A DNA stretch of 64,000 bases from Agrobacterium cavarae (lineage in GTDB: Bacteria > Pseudomonadota > Alphaproteobacteria > Rhizobiales > Rhizobiaceae), in the NCBI RefSeq assembly GCF_004310285.1, contig NZ_SISF01000023.1, forward strand, positions 420,481-484,480. The letters are read 5' to 3'. Shown one piece after another: positions 45,084 through 56,028 of the stretch; position 1 is the first letter of the stretch, and every line of letters begins with the position of its first letter. The notes under the pieces are model-generated. The model saw only the letters and a program-made list of their open reading frames with translations, ran no database searches and had not been told where the DNA came from. The translations under genes were made by a program, and so were the position numbers.

Positions 45084-45890
45084 TTATCTGAGGTTGCTGG
45101 CAACGACTCTGTGAATGATCTGGTAGTCCTTGCTCTCTTCGCCGAACGGGGCCACCGGCCAATCCCACTGCTGCACAATGTTCGGGATCTGCACGCCATG
45201 CAGCAGGTCCTCGTGTTGATGCACCTTACCGGTCCTGTCGATGATGTCGAAGCCGGTATCGGTGAGGAGGCATACTTTGCAAGGTAGACCGGAAAGACCA
45301 TCGACGTGGGCCTGGATGAGCCGATGGAGCGTATCCTCCGGCATGCCATTCGTCCCATCCTGTTCAATCCGATGGCGCGCGCCGGTGCCGATCTGAGACA
45401 GCAGATTGGCTGACACGACGAGGTCCAGATAAGGCACCTGGCGGAGAAAGCTCAACGGTTCGATGTCTATGCCCGCCTTCAACATGTCATAGCCGGAGAG
45501 ATCGCGGCTATTCAGCACGACATTGCGATACTTCCGCCGATAGAGCTTCGCTCGCACGCTGGAAAGATGCACCAGATCGACGAGAACGAGCGTGTCGAAC
45601 GCTGCAGAAAGCTGCCGCCAGGGCACGTCGCGCAAAAGGCCGGAGCCAAGGATGACCGCCGTGCGTCGCTGCTTCAATCTCGAGGCTGTCGAAAGAATGA
45701 AGCGCTTGCTATTTTCTTCGTGCTCTCCCCAAGCCGTCGCGCATCGATTGGCGCGCGCCCACAGATTGACCGAGTAGCGAATATGCGGACGAAATGCCGG
45801 CTCGGTCTTCCAGTAGGTCCCGGCGTAGTTCAAGGCTTCGAGGATCATGTAGGCTTCACTCTGGAGTGCGAGGTCTCTGTGCAGGCTCAA
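45084..45890 (-). CDS. Hypothetical protein with a possible SAM-binding (Rossmann) fold
   Basis: 268 residues, no signal peptide or membrane span. The segment TAVILGSGLLRDVPWRQL with VLVDLVHLSSVRAKL resembles motif I and II of class I methyltransferases (glycine-rich loop, then acidic end of strand 2), and DLVVSANLLSQI could be motif IV. Residues such as a catalytic signature cannot be identified. I do not recognise the family. It is the third gene in a minus-strand row with the DUF2798 protein (45916) and the two metal-related genes; possible cotranscription. Confidence 0.65.
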   Translation of the reverse strand: MSLHRDLALQSEAYMILEALNYAGTYWKTEPAFRPHIRYSVNLWARANRCATAWGEHEENSKRFILSTASRLKQRRTAVILGSGLLRDVPWRQLSAAFDTLVLVDLVHLSSVRAKLYRRKYRNVVLNSRDLSGYDMLKAGIDIEPLSFLRQVPYLDLVVSANLLSQIGTGARHRIEQDGTNGMPEDTLHRLIQAHVDGLSGLPCKVCLLTDTGFDIIDRTGKVHQHEDLLHGVQIPNIVQQWDWPVAPFGEESKDYQIIHRVVASNLR

Positions 45891-45915
45891 TGCGCCTGCA
45901 CAGCCTATCGCAGTA

Positions 45916-46161
45916 TCAACTGCGCTGCGGTTCGACCAGAGCGTTGACGATGCGGCGTACCAGGGGCAGCACCAGAAGCAGCGTCGGGAAGGCCACGAGC
46001 CAGGAAAGACCCCAGGCTGGCAGCCAGCGCGCCAGGAAATCCTCGGTAAGGCCGATGGCGCGGATCGTCGCGATGAGAGACACGACGAACGTCATAAGGA
46101 TGGAGAGCACCATAGGCATGAGAATGGCGCCGTAGCGCGCGGGTAAGCGTGAGAATGTCAT
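45916..46161 (-). CDS. DUF2798 membrane protein
   Basis: 81 residues from ATG 46161, or 91 from TTG 46191, which has a fair AAGGTG ribosome site. Two membrane spans (about YGAILMPMVLSILMTFVVSLIA and LSWLVAFPTLLLVLPLV), which is the DUF2798 pattern ending PLVRRIVNALVE. Function unknown. It is 25 bases upstream of the 45084 gene on the same strand, so probably cotranscribed. The gap to hisS (281 bases, divergent) has a small hairpin ccccc-aaagaacga-ggggg near 46211-46229. Confidence 0.75.
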   Translation of the reverse strand: MTFSRLPARYGAILMPMVLSILMTFVVSLIATIRAIGLTEDFLARWLPAWGLSWLVAFPTLLLVLPLVRRIVNALVEPQRS

Positions 46162-46441
46162 GAAACATGTCTTTCTAAACGTCGTCTTCAAAAGCGCACC
46201 TTGTTCGCGCCCCCAAAGAACGAGGGGGTTAAGGCGCGTTGCTTGACGTTAGACGCTTACGGTCGAAATCGACGACGACCCAACGCTAACATTGCCGCTC
46301 TTGCCTTGCAAGCACTCGACAGGCTTGGTCGCCGCTTCAAGTGAGAGAGTTGTGGCAAATCCGCAAGCGCCCGCCCTTGCCGCATAGGGGCTCATACACT
46401 AAGACACCCACTTGATTTCAAGAGACAATTGGACTGGCATC

Positions 46442-47959
46442 ATGAGCGAAAAAGCAAAAAAGCCTCAGAAATTGAAAGCCCGCCTGCCGCGCGGCTTCGT
46501 GGACCGTTCGGCTGCCGATATCCATGCCACCAATGAGATGATCGATAAGATCCGCAAAGTCTACGAGCTTTACGGTTTCGATCCCGTCGAAACGCCACTG
46601 TTTGAATATACCGATGCGCTGGGCAAGTTTCTGCCCGACAGCGACCGGCCGAATGAGGGCGTGTTTTCGCTTCAAGACGATGACGAACAGTGGATAAGCC
46701 TGCGCTACGATCTCACAGCGCCGCTTGCCCGTCACGTCGCGGAAAACTTCAACGAAATTCAGCTGCCGTACCGCACCTATCGCGCGGGCTATGTCTTCCG
46801 CAATGAGAAGCCCGGCCCCGGCCGCTTCCGCCAGTTCATGCAGTTCGACGCCGATACCGTCGGTGCCGCTGGCGTCCAGGCGGATGCCGAAATGTGCATG
46901 ATGATGGCCGACACGCTGGAAGCACTCGGCATCAAGCGTGGCGACTATGTCATTCGCGTCAACAACCGAAAGGTCCTGGATGGCGTGATGGAAGCCATCG
47001 GTCTCGGCGGTGAAGACAATGCCGGCCGTCGTTTGAACGTTCTGCGCGCCATCGACAAGCTCGACAAGTTCGGCCCCGAAGGCGTGAAGCTCCTGCTCGG
47101 CCCCGGCCGCAAGGATGAATCCGGCGACTTTACCAAGGGTGCAGGGCTTGACGAGGCGCAGATTGAAAAGGTTCTCTTCTTCGTCGGCATCAAGGATTAT
47201 GTCGCAAGTGCTGCCGATCTTGCAAAGCTCGTCGCCGGCACCTCGAAGGGCGAGGAAGGCGTCGAGGAACTCAATGTCATCGGTGCGCTCGTTGCGAGTG
47301 CCGGTTACAAGGCGGATCGCATCAAGATCGATCCATCGGTCGTGCGCGGCCTCGAATACTATACCGGTCCCGTTTACGAGGCCGAATTGAGTTTCGATGT
47401 CACCAACGAAAAGGGCGAGAAGGTCGTCTTCGGCTCGGTCGGTGGCGGTGGCCGTTACGATGGTCTCGTGTCGCGCTTCATGGGCCAGCCTGTTCCCGCA
47501 ACCGGCTTCTCCATCGGTGTCTCGCGCCTGATGACGGCGTTGAAGAACCTCGGCAAGCTCGGTCAGGCAAAGCCACTCGCGCCTGTTCTCATCACCGTCA
47601 TGGACGGCGATGTGGAGAGCATGGGCCGCTACCAACGCTTCACCCAGGCGCTGCGCGCCGAAGGCATTCGTGCCGAAATGTATCAGGGCAACTGGAAGAA
47701 GTTCGGCAACCAGCTGAAATATGCCGATCGCATGGGCGCGCCGATCGCCATCATCCAGGGCGGTGACGAGCGGGCTGAAGGCGTGGTGCAGATCAAGGAC
47801 CTGATCGAAGGCAAGCGCCTCTCCGGTGAGATCGAGGACAATGCGACATGGCGCGAAGCGCGTGTGGCGCAGGACGTCGTAGCCGAGGCTGATCTCGTCG
47901 CGAAGGTGAAGGAAATCCTCGAAGCGCAGGCGGAAGACCGCCGCCGGGCAGAAGGCTGA
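46442..47959 (+). CDS. hisS: Histidyl-tRNA synthetase, alphaproteobacterial type
   Basis: 505 residues from ATG 46442 (frame extends to 46412), notably longer than the E. coli enzyme (424). Class II core: motif 2 region [20 protein letters not shown] then QFDADTVG, and the histidine-binding stretches [15 protein letters not shown] and [10 protein letters not shown]. The N-terminus [20 protein letters not shown] differs from the usual RGTxD opening. In the alphaproteobacterial clade lacking G-1 on tRNA-His, HisRS belongs to a divergent group that reads other acceptor features; the tRNA-His at 16798 here has that same loss. It heads hisS-VOC-hisZ-hisG. Confidence 0.95.
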   Translation: MSEKAKKPQKLKARLPRGFVDRSAADIHATNEMIDKIRKVYELYGFDPVETPLFEYTDALGKFLPDSDRPNEGVFSLQDDDEQWISLRYDLTAPLARHVAENFNEIQLPYRTYRAGYVFRNEKPGPGRFRQFMQFDADTVGAAGVQADAEMCMMMADTLEALGIKRGDYVIRVNNRKVLDGVMEAIGLGGEDNAGRRLNVLRAIDKLDKFGPEGVKLLLGPGRKDESGDFTKGAGLDEAQIEKVLFFVGIKDYVASAADLAKLVAGTSKGEEGVEELNVIGALVASAGYKADRIKIDPSVVRGLEYYTGPVYEAELSFDVTNEKGEKVVFGSVGGGGRYDGLVSRFMGQPVPATGFSIGVSRLMTALKNLGKLGQAKPLAPVLITVMDGDVESMGRYQRFTQALRAEGIRAEMYQGNWKKFGNQLKYADRMGAPIAIIQGGDERAEGVVQIKDLIEGKRLSGEIEDNATWREARVAQDVVAEADLVAKVKEILEAQAEDRRRAEG

Positions 47960-47965
47960 TCAGCC

Positions 47966-48334
47966 GTGACCATTCTCCGTCTGGATCACATCCAACTGGC
48001 GATCCCGGCAGGGGGTGAAGAGAAGGGGCGGGCGTTTTATGCTGGCCTTCTCGGTTTCGACGAGGTCGAGAAGCCTGATAATCTGGCAGGGCGCGGAGGA
48101 TGCTGGTTTGTGGCTGGCGATGTTCGGGTGCATCTCGGCGTTGCCGGAGATTTCGTCACGGCCAGCAAAGCGCATCCCGCCTTTGTGGTCGATGATCTGT
48201 CAGAGCTTCGAAAAAGACTTGAAACCGCAGGCTACCCTGTGGTTGAGGATGAGCCACTGGAAGGATATCACCGCTTCTATGTGTATGATCCCTTCGGAAA
48301 CCGCATCGAAATGATGCAACCGCTCGAACCGTGA
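47966..48334 (+). CDS. VOC (glyoxalase/bleomycin-resistance-like) family protein
   Basis: 122 residues from GTG 47966. Two-module VOC fold: RLDHIQLAIPAGGEEKGRAF and GCWFVAGDVRVHLGV, HPAFVVDDL, then FYVYDPFGNRIEMMQP with the typical YDPFGNRIE ending. Potential metal residues are His8, His in VHLGV and the terminal Glu. The substrate is unknown; many such small proteins act as dioxygenases or detoxifying enzymes. It sits six bases after hisS and 16 bases before hisZ, so it is in the histidine cluster, but no role in histidine synthesis is known. Confidence 0.86.
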   Translation: MTILRLDHIQLAIPAGGEEKGRAFYAGLLGFDEVEKPDNLAGRGGCWFVAGDVRVHLGVAGDFVTASKAHPAFVVDDLSELRKRLETAGYPVVEDEPLEGYHRFYVYDPFGNRIEMMQPLEP

Positions 48335-48350
48335 CGAAAAGTACTGCTTC

Positions 48351-49472
48351 ATGCCCCTGATCGACATGCCGGAATTTTCCGGAGAGCTGCTGGACGAATT
48401 TGCGGCGCGCAAGACGATGCGGGTAAATACACCCGTCATTCAGCCTGCCGCGCCCTTCTTGGATATGGCAGGCGAAGATTTGCGCCGTCGTATTTTCCTG
48501 ACCGAAAGCGAGACGGGCGAAAGCCTGTGTCTGCGGCCGGAATTCACCATCCCCGTCTGCCTTCGCCATATCGAAACGGCAACCGGTACGCCGAAGCGTT
48601 ACGCCTATCTGGGCGAAGTGTTTCGTCAGCGGCGCGAAGGTGGAAGCGAGTTCTATCAGGCCGGGATAGAAGATCTGGGCGATGGCGATGTCGCCGCCGC
48701 CGATGCCCGCGCCATTGGCGACGCTTTCGGCATTCTGAACCGGCTTCTTCCAGGGCAGACGCTTTCTGCTCGTTTGGGAGATCAGAAGGTCTTCGAAGCC
48801 GTGATTGCCGCACTCGGCCTGCCGCTTGGCTGGCAGAAGCGTCTGGTGCAAGCCTTTGGTGACACCGCGCAACTCGATGCGCTGCTCGAAAGCCTTGTCA
48901 GCCCCAAGCCGATGACCGGGCTCGATGCCCGCGTGGCGGGACTGCTCGCGACTGGCGAGGAAAAGGTTCTTGTCGATTATATCGACAGCGTCATGCAGGA
49001 GACCGGCTACTCCACCAATGCAAGTCGCGCACCGCAGGAGATTGCGAGACGCCTTCGCGAGAAGCTGGCGCTTGCCGCCGCCCGTCTGCCGGATGACAGC
49101 TTCCAACTGCTAAAGCAGTTCCTCAGCCTCCAGGCACCTTTGTTTGAGGCGTCGAAAACGCTCTCGAACTTTGCTGAGAAGGCAAAACTGAAGCTCGGGG
49201 CTGCTCTTGCCGATTTCGATGCCCGCGTGGCGGCCCTTGCCAATGGCGGCGTCGATCTTGGTTCGGTCACCTATGGCGCAGCCTTCGGACGCCCACTGGA
49301 TTACTATACCGGCCTCGTCTTCGAAATCACGCAAGAGGGGCAAACGGCTGTGCTCGCAGGGGGCGGACGTTTCGACCGGCTGATGACGCTGCTGGGCGCA
49401 AAGGACACGATTCCCGCCGTTGGTTTCTCGCTCTGGCTGGACCGCATCGAAGCTGCGAGGACTTCCGCATGA
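48351..49472 (+). CDS. hisZ: ATP phosphoribosyltransferase regulatory subunit
   Basis: 373 residues. A catalytically dead HisRS paralogue that is required with short-form HisG for the first step of histidine synthesis and for feedback by histidine. HisRS-like core: [51 protein letters not shown] and [11 protein letters not shown]. No anticodon-binding domain. The ATG of hisG (49469) overlaps its TGA (ATGA), showing translational coupling of the two subunits. Sixteen bases follow the VOC gene. Confidence 0.94.
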   Translation: MPLIDMPEFSGELLDEFAARKTMRVNTPVIQPAAPFLDMAGEDLRRRIFLTESETGESLCLRPEFTIPVCLRHIETATGTPKRYAYLGEVFRQRREGGSEFYQAGIEDLGDGDVAAADARAIGDAFGILNRLLPGQTLSARLGDQKVFEAVIAALGLPLGWQKRLVQAFGDTAQLDALLESLVSPKPMTGLDARVAGLLATGEEKVLVDYIDSVMQETGYSTNASRAPQEIARRLREKLALAAARLPDDSFQLLKQFLSLQAPLFEASKTLSNFAEKAKLKLGAALADFDARVAALANGGVDLGSVTYGAAFGRPLDYYTGLVFEITQEGQTAVLAGGGRFDRLMTLLGAKDTIPAVGFSLWLDRIEAARTSA

Positions 49473-50167
49473 CCATCACCATAGCGCTGCCCTCCAAGGG
49501 ACGCATGAAGGACGACTCCTCGGCCATTCTCGAACGCGCCGGGTTGAAGATCACCGCAATCGGCAGCGACCGCTCCTATCGCGGTCGTGTCGAAGGACGA
49601 GACGATATCGAGATCGCCTATCTCTCTGCATCCGAGATCGCCCGTGAGATCGGCAACGGCACTGTCGATTTCGGCGTGACAGGTGAAGACCTTGTCCGCG
49701 AAGATCTGAGCAACGTCGATACACGTGTCGAATTTTGTGCCCGGCTCGGTTTCGGCCACGCCGATGTGGTGGTTGCGGTTCCGGAAATCTGGCTCGATGT
49801 GGATAGCATGGCCGATCTCGGCGACGTCGCCTCCGAGTTTCGCGCCCGCCACGGTCGCCGTCTGGCGATCGCCACCAAATATTGGCGCCTGACGCAGCAG
49901 TTCTTCTCTCGCCAGCATGGCATTCAACTCTATCGTATCGTCGAAAGCTTAGGCGCCACAGAAGGCGCGCCCGCAGCCGGTCAGGCCGATATCATCGTTG
50001 ATATCACCTCCACCGGTTCGACGCTGAAGGCGAACCACCTGAAGATCCTGACCGACGGCATCATCTTGAGGTCGGAAGCCTGCTTCGTTCGTGCCCGTAA
50101 GGCGGAGCACGAAGGCGATGCTGTCGTTCAGGAGATCATCTCGCGCGTCAAGACGGCGCTTGGCTGA
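49469..50167 (+). CDS. hisG: ATP phosphoribosyltransferase, short form
   Basis: 232 residues, the short catalytic form without the C-terminal regulatory domain, so it needs HisZ, encoded directly upstream. It condenses ATP with PRPP to N1-(5-phosphoribosyl)-ATP. Family features: [33 protein letters not shown], and the P-loop-like [18 protein letters not shown] for PRPP. The start overlaps hisZ by four bases. Downstream, 44 bases on, comes a GFA protein gene in the same direction. Confidence 0.94.
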   Translation: MTITIALPSKGRMKDDSSAILERAGLKITAIGSDRSYRGRVEGRDDIEIAYLSASEIAREIGNGTVDFGVTGEDLVREDLSNVDTRVEFCARLGFGHADVVVAVPEIWLDVDSMADLGDVASEFRARHGRRLAIATKYWRLTQQFFSRQHGIQLYRIVESLGATEGAPAAGQADIIVDITSTGSTLKANHLKILTDGIILRSEACFVRARKAEHEGDAVVQEIISRVKTALG

Positions 50168-50211
50168 CGACATATCTTGTCTATGCTGTTCTCCTTATGA
50201 AGGAGAATGTC

Positions 50212-50619
50212 ATGCGCATCACAGGCCAGTGCCACTGCGGCAGCGTTCGATATGAAGCGGAAGCCGATCCGGAGCATGTGGTCATCTGCCACTGCACGGA
50301 TTGCCAGCGTCTGACGGGTTCCCCCTATCGCGTGACCTTGCGAGCGAAGCGCCAGGACATCAGCCTGACTGGCGCGGAGCCGAAGCTCTACAGGAAGAAG
50401 GCGGAGAACGGCAATGTCCGTCTGATGCATTTCTGTGGCGACTGCGGCGCGCCGCTGTTCAGCAGCGCCGAACAGGACAACGGCACTTGGGGCATACGGT
50501 GGGGCTCGATCAATGAACGGGCCGAGTTGGAACCGCGTGTGCAGATCTGGGCGCGCTCCAAGGCCGCGTGGGTCGACCATCTCGACGCGATCCCCGCTTT
50601 TCCCAAGGAACGAACATAA
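50212..50619 (+). CDS. GFA (glutathione-dependent formaldehyde-activating-like) family protein
   Basis: 135 residues from ATG 50212, preceded by AGGAG at suitable spacing; the first in-frame ATG at 50197 overlaps that site and is less likely. Zinc-ligand cysteines of the Mss4-like fold: GQCHCGSVRY, ICHCTDCQRLTGSPYR and MHFCGDCGAPLFS. Members bind zinc; a few have been linked with glutathione-formaldehyde adduct formation, but most have unknown function. A hairpin terminator follows (50628-50647). Alone between hisG and the convergent doxX-like gene. Confidence 0.88.
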   Translation: MRITGQCHCGSVRYEAEADPEHVVICHCTDCQRLTGSPYRVTLRAKRQDISLTGAEPKLYRKKAENGNVRLMHFCGDCGAPLFSSAEQDNGTWGIRWGSINERAELEPRVQIWARSKAAWVDHLDAIPAFPKERT

Positions 50620-50627
50620 AGAAAAAA

Positions 50628-50650
50628 CCGCCGGATTGCTCCGACGGCTC
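50628..50650. terminator. Terminator between GFA and DoxX genes
   Basis: Arms ccgccgga (50628-50635) and tccgacgg (50640-50647; one wobble) around ttgc. An A-run precedes it (50622-50627) and TCATTTTAT follows, so it may serve both converging genes. Confidence 0.65.
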
Positions 50651-50669
50651 ATTTTATCCGCTTTGAAAT

Positions 50670-51116
50670 TCAGGCGTGGGCAAGCTTCGGGCCGCGCATC
50701 GCGTCGACCGAATAGGCACCGGCACCGAAGGCTCCGAGAAGGATATAGGCGCCAGCCAGCGTGATGTTCTTCATCAGCATGATGCCGTTCAGCGTGTTGA
50801 TCCAGCCGAGAGCCGCATCCGGCCAGCCGGGAACGGCAACGGTGCCGCTGTGGAAGACAAGACCGGTGAAGACGCAGAATGCAGCCAATGCGAAGGCGGC
50901 AATCTTGGTCTGGAAGCCAACGAGAACGGCAAGGCCGGTGACGAGCTCAAACAAACCGGCAAGGTAAGCAAGAGCGGTTGCCGCAGGCAAGCCAGCGCCG
51001 GTGATCATACCGGCCGTGCCGGCAGGGTCCATCAGCTTGCCGAAGCCGGAATAGACGAAAATGAAGGAAAGAAGGATGCGTGCGACGAGCACGAGAGCGT
51101 TCTGGCTGCTGGACAT
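50670..51116 (-). CDS. DoxX family membrane protein
   Basis: 148 residues from ATG 51116 (GGAGA upstream on the minus strand). Four membrane spans. DoxX/YqjF features: RILLSFIFVYSGFGKLMDP, then TGAGLPAATALAYLAGLFEL and a third span with VLVGFQTKIAAFALAAF. Members are quinol- or thiol-linked proteins in stress or sulfur metabolism, or of unknown role. It converges on the GFA gene. It resembles the common inner-membrane forms of oxidative-stress response; that is an inference. Confidence 0.87.
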   Translation of the reverse strand: MSSSQNALVLVARILLSFIFVYSGFGKLMDPAGTAGMITGAGLPAATALAYLAGLFELVTGLAVLVGFQTKIAAFALAAFCVFTGLVFHSGTVAVPGWPDAALGWINTLNGIMLMKNITLAGAYILLGAFGAGAYSVDAMRGPKLAHA

Positions 51117-51332
51117 TTGATGTCTCCGTTGTGAGCTTTCGTTCAAGCCGTTGCGTGAACTCTGGAGACAGTTTTGACGGATTTTTTAAATTGACGAAAG
51201 ATAAACGCATGAAGACTGTTCGTCTTCAAAAAGTGAACAATCAGCCGAACGCGTTGTGCCGATCGAGCATGGTGACAGACCTCTGCTTATGCTTGAGACG
51301 CTGCGAGACAGATGACAAGGGGGAGAGAGGAG

Positions 51333-51785
51333 ATGAAGATCGTCAGAGGCACCATCGACAATGTCGATTCATGGACGCGTTTACGCGCTGCGCTCTGGTC
51401 GGATGGCTCCGTCGAGCAACACCGCGAGGATATCATCGTCACCTTTTTACAGGGAGCCGATAGGGCCGTCGCTTTTCTCAGTGGAAGCGAGGAGGGGGAG
51501 ATCGTCGGTTTTGCGGAGGGCAGTCTGCGCAACGATTATGTCAACGGTTGCAAGACGTCGCGCGTGGCCTTCCTGGAAGGTATCTATGTTCTACCGTCGC
51601 ATCGGAAGCAAGGAATCGCGCGGCTGCTTTGTGATGCAGTTGGGGACTGGGGTAAGTCTCAAGGATGCCTGGAGTTTGCCTCCGACGCCCCGCTTGAGAA
51701 TGAGGTGAGCCGGAAGTTTCATGCTGCTCTCGGTTTTGCGGAGACACAACGCGTCGTCTTTTTCCGCAAGGATATTGAGGACTGA
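51333..51785 (+). CDS. GNAT acetyltransferase resembling aminoglycoside 6'-N-acetyltransferase AAC(6')-I
   Basis: 150 residues from ATG 51333 (strong site GGGGGAGAGAGGAG upstream). GNAT fold throughout. It follows the AAC(6')-Ic-like pattern closely: WTRLRAALWSDGSVEQHRED, then FAEGSLRNDYVNGCKTS, VAFLEGIYVLPSHRKQGIAR (acetyl-CoA loop) and HAALGFAETQRVVFFRKD. Aminoglycoside 6'-acetylation is therefore plausible, but family resemblance does not prove resistance. No integron, transposase or resistance neighbours are seen, so it looks chromosomal. Codon use around it seems a little less GC-rich than in neighbours by eye. Confidence 0.85.
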   Translation: MKIVRGTIDNVDSWTRLRAALWSDGSVEQHREDIIVTFLQGADRAVAFLSGSEEGEIVGFAEGSLRNDYVNGCKTSRVAFLEGIYVLPSHRKQGIARLLCDAVGDWGKSQGCLEFASDAPLENEVSRKFHAALGFAETQRVVFFRKDIED

Positions 51786-51843
51786 TGCAGCCGAAGTTAA
51801 ACGAGCAATCGTGGCCCTTTATTGCTGGGGATTATGGGTAGGA

Positions 51844-52221
51844 CTACAAGATTCTCGGTTTTCCGATCTTGAACCACGCCTTCGCGATCTTGCCGCCAGC
51901 GACCTCGTAGATACAGACAACATCGACTTCGCCACGCCCTTCGGGAAAATTGCGCGTCACGGTCTCGTGGTCGATGACCATGTCTTCGAGAATTATGCGC
52001 GATAGCAGTTGCCCATGAAGATCTGGTTCTTTGAAGCGCTCGATGTGACGCTCGCGAATTTCGAGAGCGTTGCGCGCCAAGAGCGTCGAGGGAAAAGCAA
52101 AGTACTGACAGTCGTCAGCCCACCACCGCATGAATTCATCGATGTCACGGGCATTATAGGCCTCCAGCTGTTTCTGCACCGGAAGTTCGACGGCACTGTT
52201 CAAGGGACACCTGTTCCACAT
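51844..52221 (-). CDS. NTF2/SnoaL-like small protein (steroid delta-isomerase style)
   Basis: 125 residues. The NTF2-like cone fold pattern: QLEAYNARDIDEFMRWWADD, then RERHIERFKEPDLHGQLLSR and the C-terminal GEVDVVCIYEVAGGKIAKAWF and KIG. Often annotated as a nuclear transport factor 2-like protein of unknown substrate. It converges with the AAC(6')-like gene and precedes groEL by 208 bases on the same strand. Catalytic residues cannot be named. The start at the first ATG is uncertain. Confidence 0.78.
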   Translation of the reverse strand: MWNRCPLNSAVELPVQKQLEAYNARDIDEFMRWWADDCQYFAFPSTLLARNALEIRERHIERFKEPDLHGQLLSRIILEDMVIDHETVTRNFPEGRGEVDVVCIYEVAGGKIAKAWFKIGKPRIL

Positions 52222-52379
52222 GCTCGCATCGGGGGCGATGTTTTATTCGACGGATTTGTTTAGCGGTAAGCACGTTCCAAGATCAAGCAGGCTTAGAGTG
52301 TTGCTGCTGATGGGTGGCTCGCGATGCTGGAATGAGCTGAGGGGAATTTGATCGCGCGATGGCGGAACGAGCCAAACAA

Positions 52380-52405
52380 AAAGGGCGATCCGAAGACCGC
52401 CCTTT
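52380..52405 (-). terminator. Terminator of the groESL operon
   Basis: Perfect 8-bp arms aaagggcg (52380-52387) and cgcccttt (52398-52405), followed on the minus strand by TTTTTGTTT. 24 bases after the groEL stop. Confidence 0.8.
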
Positions 52406-52429
52406 CATATTCCAGAGGGAATGGACTGA

Positions 52430-54067
<1,638 letters not shown>

Positions 54068-54139
54068 TCAAAACTCCTGGTTTCGAATGGCCGGAACAGT
54101 GTCCGGCTTCAGATTACGGAAATGGGGAAGGCGGCTAAA

Positions 54140-54436
54140 TCAGCCGATGATGCCCATGATGTCGGCTTCCTTCATGATGAGAAGGTCTTCGCCGTCGAGC
54201 TTTACTTCCGTGCCGGACCACTTGCCGAACAGGATGCGGTCGCCGACCTTGACGTCGAGAGCGACGATCTTGCCGGACTCATCGCGTGCGCCGGAGCCAA
54301 CTGCGACGATTTCGCCTTCCTGCGGCTTTTCCTTGGCGGTATCAGGAATGATGATGCCACCCTTGGTCTTAGCTTCAGACTCAACGCGACGAACCACAAC
54401 GCGGTCGTGCAGCGGGCGGAAATTGGTGCTTGCCAT
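54140..54436 (-). CDS. groES: 10-kDa co-chaperonin GroES
   Basis: 98 residues; heptameric lid for GroEL. Family marks include [21 protein letters not shown], the mobile loop [20 protein letters not shown], and [20 protein letters not shown]. First gene of the groESL operon, starting 60 bases from the CIRCE element. The ribosome site region (gagggaatagaca on the minus strand) is good. Confidence 0.97.
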   Translation of the reverse strand: MASTNFRPLHDRVVVRRVESEAKTKGGIIIPDTAKEKPQEGEIVAVGSGARDESGKIVALDVKVGDRILFGKWSGTEVKLDGEDLLIMKEADIMGIIG

Positions 54437-54495
54437 TGTCTATTCCCTCGATCAAATGACATTCGCGGATCGGAAACGACCCGCCTGGATTGATG

Positions 54496-54522
54496 TTAGC
54501 ACTCTCATTTGCCGAGTGCTAG
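54496..54522 (-). promoter_or_regulatory. CIRCE element (HrcA operator) upstream of groESL
   Basis: ttagcactc (54496-54504), nine bases, gagtgctag (54514-54522). It matches the consensus TTAGCACTC-N9-GAGTGCTAA except the last base. HrcA bound here represses groESL until heat shock. An RpoH-type promoter may overlap but I could not define it. Confidence 0.9.
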
Positions 54523-54605
54523 CGAGACGGAGATAAGCAGGGTGTCGGGTGCTGTCAAGAACGGCCTGTCGGAAAAATTTCATGTAAAATGGTTACTGCG
54601 ATTGC

Positions 54606-55925
54606 ATGACAGATTTTTTGCGCTCCGAAACTTCCGCTACCCACCCGACTCTGTCGGAACTCTTTTTTGTCTTCGGCCGTGTTGGCCTGTTGAGCTTCGG
54701 CGGTCCAGCGGGCCAGATCGGCATGATGCACCGCGTGCTGGTCGATGAGAAACGCTGGCTTTCCGAAGAGCGATTCCTGCACGCGCTGAATTACTGCATG
54801 CTTCTCCCAGGACCGGAGGCCCAGCAACTGGCAACCTATGCCGGATGGCTTCTGCATGGCAGACGCGGCGGCATCATCGCCGGCATGCTCTTCGTTCTGC
54901 CGGGCTTCCTCGTCATCGTCGCACTTGCGGCAGCCTATGCGCTCTATCAGGATACGCATTGGCTGCCTGCCCTTCTCTTCGGTCTGAAGGCAGGCGTGCT
55001 CGCCATCGTCATCGAAGCCTTGCTGCGCGTGGCAAAACGCGCTCTGAAGAGCCGCTTTCTTATCGGTGTTGCGGTTGCAGCCTTCATCGCACTCTTCTTT
55101 TTCGGCGTTCCCTTTCCGCTCGTCATTCTCGCTGCTGGTATTTCGGGTTTTCTGAAAGCCCGAGGAGGGCGTTCGACAAAGCCTGATGTCGAAAGCAAGG
55201 CGCCACCCCTGTTGCGGCAGATCCGAGGGGTTCTCGTCGGCATTCTCATCTGGCAAATGCCGCTTCTGCTGTTCTGGCTTCTGGCCGCGCCGAGCTCGCT
55301 CATCGAACTGCAAGAGTTCTTCTCAAGGCTTGCAGTCGTCACCTTTGGTGGCGCCTATGCGGTTCTTGCCTATGTGGCGCAGGTGGCGGTGGAAACGCAT
55401 CACTGGATGACGGCAAGCGAGATGCTGGACGGCCTGGCGCTTGCCGAGGCGACACCCGGACCGCTCGTTCTGGTTCTCTCCTATATTGGCTTTCTCGCGG
55501 CGTTTCGGCATCCGGGCATGCTCGATCCGATGCTGGCGGGTGTTCTGGGCGCGAGTGTTGCCGCCTGGGCAACATTCGTCCCAAGCTTCATCTTCATATT
55601 TCTCGGTGCGCCTTACGTCGAAAGGCTGAGAGACAATGCGGCTTTATCCGGCGCCTTGTCCGCCATTACCGGTGCGGTGGTGGGCGTCATTCTCAATCTT
55701 TCGGTCTGGTTCGGTCTGCATGTGCTTTTTGGCAAAGTCGACAGGGTTGAACTTCTGCCTCAGATCAATTTCGGCATGTCCTTGCCCGACTGGCATTCGC
55801 TCGACCTTGCATCGCTTGCGCTCTTCGTCGTCTCGGCCATCATGCTGTTTCGCCTGAAATTCGGCATGCTGCCGGTGCTTGGCCTGTGTATCGGGGCAGG
55901 TTTCATCCGGCTTTGGCTCGGCTGA
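54606..55925 (+). CDS. chrA: Chromate transporter, two-domain CHR protein
   Basis: 439 residues; about ten to twelve membrane spans in two CHR domains. The first contains RVGLLSFGGPAGQIGMMH, LNYCMLLPGPEAQQLATY; the second has AVVTFGGAYAVLAYVAQVAV and LALAEATPGPLVLVLSYIGF. Members expel chromate (or other oxyanions) by a proton or sulfate exchange mechanism; where not linked to chrB they may have housekeeping roles. Divergent from groESL (about 170 bases). No chrB or plasmid marker here, so resistance cannot be asserted. Confidence 0.91.
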   Translation: MTDFLRSETSATHPTLSELFFVFGRVGLLSFGGPAGQIGMMHRVLVDEKRWLSEERFLHALNYCMLLPGPEAQQLATYAGWLLHGRRGGIIAGMLFVLPGFLVIVALAAAYALYQDTHWLPALLFGLKAGVLAIVIEALLRVAKRALKSRFLIGVAVAAFIALFFFGVPFPLVILAAGISGFLKARGGRSTKPDVESKAPPLLRQIRGVLVGILIWQMPLLLFWLLAAPSSLIELQEFFSRLAVVTFGGAYAVLAYVAQVAVETHHWMTASEMLDGLALAEATPGPLVLVLSYIGFLAAFRHPGMLDPMLAGVLGASVAAWATFVPSFIFIFLGAPYVERLRDNAALSGALSAITGAVVGVILNLSVWFGLHVLFGKVDRVELLPQINFGMSLPDWHSLDLASLALFVVSAIMLFRLKFGMLPVLGLCIGAGFIRLWLG

Positions 55926-56028
55926 GGTCTTAGTTTCGCACAGGCACCCGCTGTCTTTTTCGCTTGCCATCGCAACCAGCCTTTGCGATGTCACGAGCTC
56001 GAAAATGATGGAAAGAGTTGGAAGATTC

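Noticed and set aside
46192..46441. Histidine leader-peptide attenuator or T-box upstream of hisS
   Set aside because: No run of His codons, no T-box motif and no terminator/antiterminator pair was visible in the spacer.
46418..47635. 405-codon frame antisense to hisS
   Set aside because: Shadow of the synthetase coding sequence.
51147..52429. Integron or transposon carrying the AAC(6')-like gene
   Set aside because: No attC-like site, terminal inverted repeat, integrase or transposase is visible around it.
54606..55925. chrA as part of a chromate-resistance plasmid island
   Set aside because: No chrB, transposase or change in gene style; it sits next to housekeeping groESL.
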